64,000 nucleotides of DNA from Beta vulgaris subsp. vulgaris (lineage: Eukaryota; Streptophyta; Magnoliopsida; Caryophyllales; Amaranthaceae). Within the stretch, counting starts at the first letter, position 1, and the number at the start of each line of letters is the position of its first letter. The stretch is from assembly GCF_026745355.1 (NCBI RefSeq), contig NC_079203.1, positions 37,262,037-37,326,036 on the forward strand. Reading direction: 5' to 3'. Positions 47,908 to 57,654 of this stretch are shown one piece after another. A program made the translations under genes and the position numbers. The notes beneath the pieces are model-generated. The model did not search any database and had not been told where the DNA came from. It was given only the letters and a program-made list of their open reading frames with translations.

Positions 47908-50900
47908 CTAGAGTTCATCTTCTTCTTGAGGCATAACAGACTTGAGTTTCTTGTTAGTTGAAAGCTGCATCCCTAAGGGTGAATGTTCATCAAGTAATAT
48001 TGCTCTCTTTTGCGGTGTGATGTGGGATAGAGAAGAGTCTGTCTCCGATTGAAAGAGATCCTATTGAATATGTTGAAAAAATAATGGTTGTTAGAAATGC
48101 TAAAAAACAATAGATATGTAGATAAATGTGGGTAGACGAAATTAGTTGAAATAGCTAAGTATTACCATGTTCTCTTCACATTCTTGCACGCTTTCTGCCT
48201 CACTCTCCTTTTTCACAACAATAGAGTTCTGTTGAAGAAAAAAGTTTACATAAGTAATTACCAATTACTTGTTTACATAATAATAGATAATGAAACTAAT
48301 TGTAAAATCCTTAGAATTAAATCAAATACCTCCAACTTAACATAAAGTTCAAACCACTTGTTAATTAATTCAGGTTCATCGGACGTAGAATTCACAGTGT
48401 AGGAATAATTTTGATCAATGCCATTATTATATGGCACAGTGACCTTAAACAAAATCTCTTCCCCAATAGACTTTTGAATTCTTCAGGAAACTCATTGTTT
48501 TCTACCTACATGTACTTTGATGTTAGCATTTATAAATGTAAATAAGAAACCATGTATTATAATTGACAAATAAATAATGTATGATAACGATCCTGATTTT
48601 GAGAGGCAACCATTTCTTTTGCTGTTCTACCAATTAATTTGGACACCTCTTTATCAAACATCATAATAGTAGCATCTCCAGATTTATCAGCAACAATCAA
48701 TTTTATCTTGAATCTATAAGAATTTTTTAAAATTAGCTATTAAACTATAAAAATGTTTCATTTATTGAAACTTGATATTAAATATTACTGTATACTTTGT
48801 TTTTATATTAGTAAATTAGAAATAATTACCTTGGTGTTGTACTACGTAACACAACATTCTCCTTTCTACACCGGATGACATCATCTTCCCTAATAACTCC
48901 ACTCATACATCTATTGCATCCATCGTAATACCAACTATACCCAACATCTATATCATCTATTGTGGCTAGGCAAACGCATACACAAGACTGAGAAATGAAA
49001 AAGTATACTAAGGATAATTAGTCATTTTTCTTGTAATGTTAATATATATTGTTGCATGAAATGACAAAATTCTCACCTTCTTCATGTTCATAATGTCGAA
49101 AATATCTTTTACATATTCTTGCTTCAAAAAGTCATCACTCTCATTCGTCAGTTGAGTTAGTTGGCCAGATATTTGTTGAGTTTTGCAACACATGCTGGAA
49201 TACAATCATGTAGCATAATCTTAGACAAATCGTGCTACATGTGTATGCATTTTGTATGTTCCTACTATTTGTATGAGTTTTTTTTATTAATAATGCATTT
49301 TCCAAGAGATGATTTTCCTATTTATCTAATAATGTACTCAATCTTTCATATGTTCTCATTTTACAACCAAAGTTAGTTGCTAATATATAATGTAGACATA
49401 TTTGTAGGATAGCATGCAACAATATAGAGTCCGAAACTTACATATTTGGTGATATGTGATAGCGCAGGTATAACTTCTTTAACTTTATATGACACAACAT
49501 AAATTACATTTATTATTCTATCTATCAATACATGCTTACTATGTGATCCATAACGTATATTTAATTGGTACAATAAATTAAATAATAATACTTAACCATG
49601 TTGGTTACTATGAATGAGTAATTATTTTATTCCACCTAATATTAGTTTACTACTATATGTAATTAATAGTTTAAAGCGATGTAATTTGTTGTTAATTTTA
49701 ATTGTAATAATTATGTATTTGTATTTGATATGATTAGGTGGAACAAAATACACTCATATTCATAGTTCACCTACATGGTTAAGTACAACTATATTGACAT
49801 GCTAATGAATATGTTGTTTTATATAAATAATTAGATGTAGTCACATAATCTCAAATTATATTATTGTGTTAGATAACTTATAATTACATGATATTTTGTT
49901 GTTTTTTTGAGTGTCAATTAGGGCAATTGATATATAACACTAATCATCGCTAAAACTTTAATTATATAAATCTTTAATTATATAAATGTGGCTGATATGT
50001 CATCTATTTAATTGAAAATTAATATAACTTACCTATCTTTAAAAGCAATAATTTCAGATAGTTGTGTGTTAATGAACAATCTTGAAGCATATCGAGAATT
50101 TTGAACACGAATACCACCTAGTATAAAAAAAACAGATAAACAAATTTATATCTATAACACAAAAAAAAAGTTAAATGAATTAAATCGAATCTAATATACG
50201 TATATAATATACGAAGTAGTTACGTTAAATATAAAGTTTAATCACTTTTCTTAAATTATCCGGAATAATAAAAGTAAGTCGTGCATTATATTTTACTTTT
50301 TGCTTGATTCTTCAATACATATTTAATACATAATTAGTACGAGCTTTAAATATAATAAAAATCTTATACGAAAATTAAGAAGCTAAAAGATATTTAATAC
50401 GAAAAATCAAATCGAATCTAATATACATATAAAATACACGAAGTACTTACGTTAAATTTACAATTTAGTCACTTGTATTAAAATATCCGGAAATAAAAAA
50501 GTAGTTGTGCATTACATTGAACTTTTTGCTTGATTCTTCAATACAAATTTAATACATAATTAGTCCGAAATTTAAATATAATACAAATCTAATACGAAAA
50601 TTAAAAAGCTAAAAGATATTTAATACGAAAATTCAAATCGAATCTAATATACATATAAAATACACGAAGTACTTACATTAGATTTTCAATTTAGTCACTT
50701 TTCTTAAAATATCCGGAAAAAAAAAATTAAGTCGTGCATTACATTTAACTTTTTGCTTGAATCTTCAATAAAAATTTAATACATAATTAGTCCGAAATGT
50801 AAATATAATACAAATCTAATACGAAAATTAAAAAACTAAAAGATATTTAATACGAAAATTGAAATCTATGCGTGGATTAAATAAAAGTAAGATTTACCTT

Positions 50901-51874
50901 TATACATGATTCGTTTTGCAAACTGTAAGATGACAACAATTGCACCATTAGCTCCCTCAGCATTTATGTAATTTATCATCTCATAAGCATGTGTGCCCCA
51001 TAGAACACATGTTAGGTTGTCATTCCTATTTAGAATTAACAATGAAAAAGTTCATAAGTTCTTATATTGAAATTTAAATAAAATTTTTAAAAAATATATC
51101 AAAAAAGATGGTCAATAAGTAACAATTTGGTATACACATACGTTGTGTCCATCAGCTCAATAGTCATGCACCTCGATTTAGTGGTCTTGGTTAGTTCACC
51201 ATACGCAGTCACTTGCCCAATTATATCTATAGGTAGTAAAAAAAAAATTACAACTTAAGGTGTACGTTTCAAAATACCCTAAAAATAATAGAAATAAAGG
51301 AAATAATTATAGAACAAATTAAACATACCAATGAGATAAACATCAGAACCTTTTTTGGCCAAAATATCACCAAATGGAACAAATTCAAAACCATATTGTG
51401 GGATATCCAAAGCATTGCAATCCACTATGGACGATCCATAATTCATTGAAATGGTGAATTTATGTTGCGTAGTTAGCTCGTATCCAGCATTATCACGTAG
51501 CAAAAAATTTGAAATATGTCTAAATCCTCCTTCCTCAATCTTAGGCCAGAAAGCAACTATTAGGTTCCTCCGAATACTGGCATGTATTTTTGTACCCTAA
51601 AAACACATATAAAATATACGTGAACTATTAGTAAAAGAGACAAATACTCTATAAACATGTATAAATTTTATTTATCTATATAATATAATTACATATCACT
51701 TACATGTACATCCATTAAAATCATTTCAATACTACCAGCTTCCAGATTGTTCATAAAGTTTGGCTTCTCATAAACCCGTATTATCCGTACTGCAATAGTG
51801 ATATACTTTGTTCCCTTAACCAAATCAGAAACATTAATTATTTTTTTAACAGGGGCATCATTTTGAGATGTCAT
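47908..51874 (-). pseudogene. Helitron-encoded RPA70-like single-strand DNA-binding protein, about 11 exons
   Basis: Exon 1 is 51704-51874 (57 codons) and exon 2 is 51329-51596; the last exon is 48060 down to the stop at 47908. Exons 1-2 form the first OB-fold of the plant RPA/DUF223 type: VRIIRVYEKPNF, GTKIHASI, then YGFEFVPFGDILAKKGSDVY. Exons near 51145-51216 and 50899-51027 give the second OB-fold (DIIGQVTAYGEL, NLTCVLWGTHAYEM). Exons near 48833-48987 carry the C-terminal zinc-binding pattern (YDGCNRCMSGV with further Cys), then FKIKLIVADKSGDATIMMFD. Plant Helitrons are known to carry RPA-like genes. One probable single-base loss near 48468 breaks the penultimate region; otherwise the exons are open. 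Confidence 0.85.
50182..50862. repeat. About 227-bp tandem repeat, three copies, in an RPA-gene intron
   Basis: AAATCGAATCTAATATAC starts at 50182, 50409 and 50635. Each unit holds the ACTTTTTGCTTGA.TCTTCAAT and AAAAGATATTTAATACGAAA blocks. The copies differ by scattered substitutions. Confidence 0.93.
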
Positions 51875-53157
51875 TTCCGTAGAGAAATATTATTTTGAAA
51901 GATGAAATGAAGAGGTTTTCGAAAAATATGAATTAAGATTATGAGTAATAACTTAGTGTGTATTTATATAAAGTGACGTAAAAGATATTTATGAAGTAGT
52001 ATTCACGTTAATATGAAGCTGTTTAAGGAAATGATTTGCCATTAATCTAATACCCAATTCGTATGGTGATTGTAAAATATGAATCTATTATTATAAATTT
52101 ATGATACTACTAATACTAAACGTGGACAAAAATAAAGAAAAAATCAAACAGAACAAAGAGGCGAAAATTGCTATACTGTGATAAAAAATCGAAAAAGGAT
52201 TTATTTAAGCTACAATGTAACGATTTCTTATTTACTTGGGACTTCATGTAACAATTTTTTTGTTTTTTAGAACTACAATGTGATAAAAAATCGAAAAAGG
52301 ATTTATTTAAGCTACAATGTTTTAACAGAATGTAAAAAAGTAAGGTTTAAAAAAATACGTGTGGAAATAATAATATGGAGTATATATATATACCTATTTC
52401 CTTATTTTGAACGCGAACTTGCCTCATCAAAGAATTTAGCAATGTTAACTCATTTTTTCGCACCTTATTGACATGAGGATCCATTTCACAAAAGACAATA
52501 AAACAACTTTTTTGTATGTTCAATATATATAAGAAAAAAATACAGCAAATAAAAGTATGTGTTGCTTGAAATCACTTAATTTCGGAATCAATCAAAAAAA
52601 AAAATCACTGGAATATTTCGTTTCAAAACTGCTAAATATAAATGTTCATAATTAGTGTTTTAATGCTTATGTTTGGTAACGAATAAATATATTAAAAGGT
52701 AAATCAAATCAAAATCTTTAACACATATAAGAGTATCCCACGGTGATATGTTCATTGTTAGATCGAAATATACAAACTGGTTACGTTAGATTTAAATTTG
52801 TAGTCACCTTTTATTTTTAGATCCGGAAAAAAAAAAAAATCGTGATAATTTCTTTTTCTTTATTGAACATAATTAATGACCATGATAACTAAAGAGATAT
52901 ACATAATACATATTTAAAATTAATTACTATGAAATTTCACTTAATTAATTTAGTCATGTAGTGCAAGACTTTTGATGTAATGAACAAAATTCATGACCAT
53001 CAAAAATAAAAAGAGATATGAAATACATAGTTAATATGGAAATGCAAAACAATACATGAGATAAACTTGAATAACACCACCTAAACTTGAATACTTTTTT
53101 TTCTTGAAGACATAATCTCAGCTTTTCATCCCCAATCGTTGAACACGTTTAAGTACA
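51875..53157. other. Non-coding spacer upstream of the RPA-like gene
   Basis: AT-rich with the 42-bp direct repeat and a short TA run (52380-52395). It presumably holds the promoter of the RPA-like gene, but no box can be assigned with confidence. Confidence 0.4.
52177..52320. repeat. 42-bp direct repeat, 102 bp apart
   Basis: TGTGATAAAAAATCGAAAAA plus the next 22 bases occurs identically at 52177-52218 and 52279-52320, upstream of the RPA-like gene. Confidence 0.9.
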
Positions 53158-53406
53158 TTAATCATTTATTAGGGAATCCAAATACTGAACTCTTTCCTTT
53201 GCTTCTATTGTTGCAAGTTCAATCTTATTACGAAAGGAGATAATCATACCAACATAACCCATGGTTTCCACTTCATCTTCATCATCTAATTTCTCTAGTG
53301 CTTTTAGAGATTTCGAAATCTCCTCATCAATGGCAGACCATGCTTCAAAAAATTCATACATAGACTCGTTAATATCATTGACATGTTTTGCAACTCTAGG
53401 ATCCAT
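53158..53406 (-). CDS. Unrecognised 82-residue acidic protein in the Helitron 5' region
   Basis: An intact 82-codon frame on the same strand as the other Helitron genes, lying between the 161-codon frame and the RPA-like gene. It starts MDPRVAKHVNDINESMYEFF and is rich in Glu, Asp and Lys, with heptad-like spacing of hydrophobic residues (ISKSLKALEKL, IELATIEAKERVQYL), so a small helical or coiled-coil protein is likely. There is no signal peptide, membrane segment or metal-binding motif. I do not recognise the family. No splice partner is evident. It may be a Helitron accessory gene, a captured host fragment or a chance frame; its composition argues mildly for real coding. Confidence 0.45.
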   Translation of the reverse strand: MDPRVAKHVNDINESMYEFFEAWSAIDEEISKSLKALEKLDDEDEVETMGYVGMIISFRNKIELATIEAKERVQYLDSLIND

Positions 53407-53818
53407 TTAATGAAATAAGTTGTTTTTGAGAAATTTGAAGGATAATTAGCTTCGATTTTTAAAACCGATTTTGATGGATTGGAAGCAAGAGGGGTTGAAA
53501 AAACCGGATTCTTGCAATCTATTATATAGGCAAAAAATTTATCATTTAATGTATTGCATGCATTAGGTGGTAGATAATATTTAATGGCTTGCATGCATTG
53601 GTTGGTATTTAGAAGCTTGAATTTATTACATGTATTAATCACCAACCATGAGTTTTTTTTTTTTGAGGGGAAACCAACCATGAGTAATATTTGGCAAACA
53701 CGTATATATTTATATTAAGAATGAAAAAAAAATACAACTCTAATTGGACTTATTTTGTAATTCAACTAAGAGAATTAACATACTACATTAATATAAAAGA
53801 GTATGTAATAAAAACTTG

Positions 53819-54304
53819 CTAAATATTCCTTGCACAATAATACAATAAAGTTTTATTTCTACTTAATTGAAGAAGATTTCCGTCGACCAAATTCAATTCT
53901 TCGAAACACTCATCGCACACTTTATGAATCCTTGGAGGAACAGTGTGTAGGTAGTACAACATCATGTTATCACAATCCAAGTGTACCCTAAACCGAGGTT
54001 TTGATGAAGTAACGTCTTCAATAGTATCCCATATAGGCGAATCATAACATATATCATGCGTGAATTCTTTTGATACCTTATGACTCAAAAGACGACCCGA
54101 ACGAAATAGTGTTAACACCATTGCATCAACATCAAAAAAATTAGAATGTGCCAATTTCGGATGCCATGTATCTTCAATTGAGGCGCATTGATTTTCACAT
54201 GGGACTTCATGAATTACATCTTCAATTACGGACATATCACGTTTATGGTTATTAGATTGGTTTCTATTTAGTATTTTTGTGAAGATAATCTCATAAAAAC
54301 GCAT
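53819..54304 (-). CDS. Unrecognised 161-residue protein, first gene of the Helitron
   Basis: An intact 161-codon frame on the Helitron coding strand, about 655 bp inside the 5' TC end. In-frame Mets are at 1 and 24 (MSVIEDVIHEVPCENQ); the second may be the true start. Its composition is normal for a globular protein, with Cys and His clusters: a CENQC pair, HLDCDN, and HKVCDECFEEL near residues 127-137, where H-x2-C-x2-C could bind metal. There is no signal peptide or membrane segment. I cannot assign a family. Position and orientation make it a candidate Helitron-encoded accessory protein, but a captured host exon is also possible. Confidence 0.5.
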   Translation of the reverse strand: MRFYEIIFTKILNRNQSNNHKRDMSVIEDVIHEVPCENQCASIEDTWHPKLAHSNFFDVDAMVLTLFRSGRLLSHKVSKEFTHDICYDSPIWDTIEDVTSSKPRFRVHLDCDNMMLYYLHTVPPRIHKVCDECFEELNLVDGNLLQLSRNKTLLYYCARNI

Positions 54305-54960
54305 GAATAAAAATCGAACAAACTTTTATAGTGTGCCATGACCATCCTAAAAACGCCATTTGGACTCTCCTCTAATTGTAAAAATTACGGAAGTTTTGGA
54401 TTTGGTGTGGTGTGGTGAGACAAAGCCAAAGAATCATTGATATTTATACTACATATGGCCGAGTATAATTATCATTTTAAATTATTTTTTTTTTTATTAT
54501 AGAAATGTAAAATTGTTTCCTTAATATTAGCATGGGTGGTTGGTTGATTATCAATTACAACCATGATTGATTCCTAATTGATTCGATATTTTTTTGTTTC
54601 CATAATACTGTTATTCATATTCAGATTTCCTTAATTGATTCCATAATTTATGCGAAAATCTCTCAATTAAGATCGTGATTGATATTTTTTTTTTCTAATT
54701 TTCACGTGCAACTTGCTTGACACACATTACGTTATTCCAATAAACGTTTCCTTAATTATGTAGATCACATATCAATTACAATCCCTAATTGACGTCAATT
54801 TCACAATCTTAGAACCGTGTGACACGTGGACACGCTCATTGAGCTTCAAAAAAATACTGATCAAAGGAGCATGCCACGTCATGCCACGTAGGATTGAAAT
54901 CGATAACAGAACGACACGTGGCCTCAAGGATCCTACTTTAAATATATATATAGATATAGA
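54305..54960 (-). promoter_or_regulatory. Helitron 5' end and leader
   Basis: It runs from the 5' terminal TC (54960) to the first frame. Close to the end it has GGATCC and two ACACGTGG/CCACGTGTC-type boxes (about 54825 and 54913) plus two copies of ATGCCACGT (54871 and 54881). It has no coding capacity. These boxes recur in the small Helitrons and probably mark the element end rather than a host promoter. Confidence 0.5.
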
Positions 54961-55388
54961 TAAACACCAAAAACATAAAATTTTTTTTTTTTTAATTCAT
55001 TACTTTCATTTTTCCACACAAATTTTCAAAGTCTAGCTTTCTCTCTTCTTCGTTCTTCCCAACTCCTCCAACATCTCTCTAATCAAACTCTTCAAATTAT
55101 TCATTTTCTTGCACAATTTTCGTACATGAAGATGAATGCAATGAGTTTCAAAGCACAATCGACAACATACTGTATTAGATCTATGCATTTGGTAAGAAAA
55201 GAGAACATCTTTTTATATTTTTCACTTTCATTTCTTATCTTTTTCCTTTTTTCTAGTGAAAGATCTTGATGATGGTTTGTGAAAAAATGAAAACAACATT
55301 GCAATTGATAATGAACGGATAAGAGAACCCAATGAATGAAGGGATGAACGAATTCGACATCATGAAAAAAACAGCAAAAACCAGGTAT
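54961..55388. other. Non-coding flank right of the large Helitron
   Basis: AT-rich, with a pyrimidine-rich stretch (55035-55085) that resembles a plant 5' leader. No gene was found. Confidence 0.4.
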
Positions 55389-55886
55389 TGTTCATTATAC
55401 GGTAGATATATGATCGTTGTATCATAATAATGTACTCATTGAATTTTTGTTGGCCCTATGTTTATTATATTTAACCATATGTTTATATTGTTTTTATTTT
55501 GGTATTTGTTCGTATGTTCATTGTGTGTTTGACACATATTAATTGTATTAATAACATGAATTGTGGCATATCATTGTCCTATTAGAATATGTTCGTTGTA
55601 TGACATGTTGGTCAAATCTTCGTTGTATTTCAGTCATATGTTCATTATGTATTTGTAATATATTCAGTGAAATGATCATATGAATTAATGATGGGTTAAT
55701 TATCATATATTTGTATACAAATGTGTGATATTTGTTCAAATGTTCTTTGTATATATGAGTACATGATGTATATTGTACCATTTACAAAATACAATGTGCA
55801 CTTTTTAGGCCAATGTCCATTGTATTACTAACATGTATTCACTAAATCATTTTAGTCACATGCTCGTTATACTTGTATTTGTCATA

Positions 55887-56105
55887 CTTCCTTCGTTTTT
55901 TTTAGATGTTACACTTTCTATTTTAGGAACTTTTAAATTAGATGTTACACTTTTATTTTTGGGTAATAACTTTTCTCTATCTCTCTCCTATCACATGTTC
56001 ACATGGGACCCTTTTGTTTTCATTCTCTATATCTCTCTCCTCTCCAAAAATTACCTAGGAGTCCGTGATTTGAAAAGTGTAACATCTAAACAAAAACGGA
56101 GGAAG
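55887..56105. mobile_element. Stowaway-like MITE, 219 bp
   Basis: The ends are CTTCCTTCGTTTTTTTTAGA and, as reverse complement, CTTCCTCCGTTTTTGTTTAG. Both lead into ATGTTACACTTT and are flanked by TA (55885-55886, 56106-56107). It is the same family as 4863-5627 but without the GC-rich core. Confidence 0.88.
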
Positions 56106-56109
56106 TATA

Positions 56110-56488
56110 TCTCTATTATATAAGGGAAGAGAGGAGCAATGGTGTCCTCTTTTGAAATGCCTATTTTGCCCCCCTTCCCTTTCTAAATTACATAAGTAAT
56201 GTCAAAATCAAAATCGACACTCAAAGAAAACTACCGCAAATTAATTTACAACACTCACTCACAAAGCACTTAAAAGAAGAAACTTTACAAATCACTCATA
56301 CAATTGAGAAAATCACGTTATAAAAATCACGCAACATCAAATAATCAGGAAACATTATTAAAACTTAAAAACATACAAACTAAAACTAATAACCTAGAAC
56401 GTTAATACATTAAAAAACATTTACAAAAATTACTTACAAACCACTACTCTCAAGAACCATTGCTCCCCTTTCCCTTATATAATAGAGA
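56110..56488. mobile_element. Fold-back element made of two inverted Helitron-type 5' ends
   Basis: TCTCTATTATATAAGGGAAG starts at 56110 on the plus strand. Nearly the same sequence starts at 56488 on the minus strand, and both continue to GGAGCAATGG. The left copy is the 5' end type of the complete Helitron at 56560. No hairpin-CTAG 3' end lies between them. The interior (56190-56440) is A-rich and non-coding. Confidence 0.75.
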
Positions 56489-56559
56489 TATAATAGCGAT
56501 TAATTATCAAGGTAAAAAGGTTCATGTAAAATATCATTCAAGAATCAAAGTACAACATA

Positions 56560-57061
56560 TCTCTATTATATAAGGGAAGGAGGGCAGCTATGGTATCCCC
56601 GAATGAAGAGACTATGTTACCCCCTTCCCATTCTAAATTACAAATTTACTTACAAATCAAAGGTGGCTTCAAACAAAAATACCAAAAATATAATTATAAC
56701 AATTACTCACAAACTACAACCTATGAAAAAATTGACTTGAAATCAAAGTGTCCACTTTCTTTACAATTTATGAAGTATTGTACTTAATTCAAAAATAAAC
56801 TAAAAAATTATAATATTAGAAATCATAAATAAATTCAATAAAATGTTTATTTTGTTCATAGAATATAACTTTGAAAAGTAAAAAAAAAAAAAAAGAATGG
56901 TGAGAGACTTAAGTGACAGAAACTAAACCAATTAAATTTTGCAACTAAAAACAATTATACTCCGTGTGTCTAATGTTCAAATTTTGACTCTAATGCCGAA
57001 GAAAATCGAGTTTCTGTTTCGAAATAAAATTCAAGCACGCATCGCGTGCAAAAAATTCTAG
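56560..57061 (+). mobile_element. Complete non-autonomous Helitron, 502 bp
   Basis: It starts TCTCTATTATATAAGGGAAG at 56560 and ends with the hairpin GCACGC-ATC-GCGTGC (57034-57049 region), then AAAAAATTCTAG at 57061. The flanking bases are A (56559) and T (57062), matching A|T insertion. There is no coding capacity. Confidence 0.92.
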
Positions 57062-57654
57062 TATATTCTGTGTCTAGGAGCAGGTTCATCGTATTATTAA
57101 AATGTGTTCATTGTATGTTTGAAAGATTATGTTCATTGTATTGTAAACTTGAAGAATTTTGTTTTAACTACTGCTTTTTTCTTTCTTATATCAGTTCAAT
57201 TCGACTAGTTCAGACAACTAATGATACGTTGATTACGATGTCAAAATCTCACAAATCAAATCAATCAAAAATAGGAGAAAGCTCATAGGCAATAATGTCT
57301 TATTAATGAATGCAATAGTGTTTCGTTAGAAATTAAATAAATGTTCTTTTGTAAAATCATGGTGTTCATATGGGACATACTGTATTATTTTGGTCATATT
57401 TCTACCTTTGGGTACACACTACATTTTGAATTTAACATCTTTTGTAGTTACTTATTTTTCGATAATTATATAACTATTGAGTTGGATTTTTAATTATAGA
57501 TAGTATGTTGTTCATGGCAGAATCATATTTGTACATTACATGATAACGACAACATAAATATTCATAACAATGAACATATAAGTAATTTAAAAGAATATTT
57601 TGAAGAACTTGGATGAACAAACTAAATTGACCAACAGTAGGTTGAATTAAGTGA
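57062..57654. other. Non-coding stretch between Helitron and LINE
   Basis: The end of the ATGTTCATTGTAT-like tract (57098-57150), then AT-rich sequence with no recognised gene. Confidence 0.4.

Larger units (their letters stand above)
34950..54960 (-). mobile_element. Large Helitron (about 20.0 kb) encoding Rep/helicase, RPA-like protein and two extra frames
   Basis: The 5' end, read on the minus strand from 54960, is TCTATATCTATATATATATT, then AAAGTAGGATCC and a CACGTGTCGTTC box, typical of plant Helitron starts. The 3' end is a hairpin (34962-34981), then TCCCAAAACTAG ending at 34950. The flanking bases are A before the start and T after the end, as for insertion between A and T without target duplication. 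Genes all lie on the minus strand: 161-codon frame, 82-codon frame, RPA-like gene, Rep/helicase. A MULE (46441-47572) and several internal duplications enlarge it. The 5' terminus could instead be at 54954, which also reads A|TC. Confidence 0.88.
55389..57150 (+). repeat. Degenerate tract of ATGTTCATTGTAT-like repeats, split by three insertions
   Basis: Variants of ATGTTCATTGTAT recur at irregular spacing at 55389-55880 (ATGTTTATTATAT, ATGTTCATTGTGT, ATGTTCGTTGTAT, CTTCGTTGTATTT, ATGTTCATTATGT, GTCCATTGTATTA) and resume at 57098-57150 (GTGTTCATTGTATG, ATGTTCATTGTATTG). The elements at 55887-56105, 56110-56488 and 56560-57061 interrupt it. Its origin is unknown. Confidence 0.6.

Noticed and set aside
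50182..50862. CRISPR-like array
   Set aside because: Three long units of about 227 bp without spacers, in an intron of a plant transposon.
47908..51874. A host replication protein A gene
   Set aside because: It lies within the Helitron on its coding strand, and RPA-like genes are a known part of plant Helitrons.
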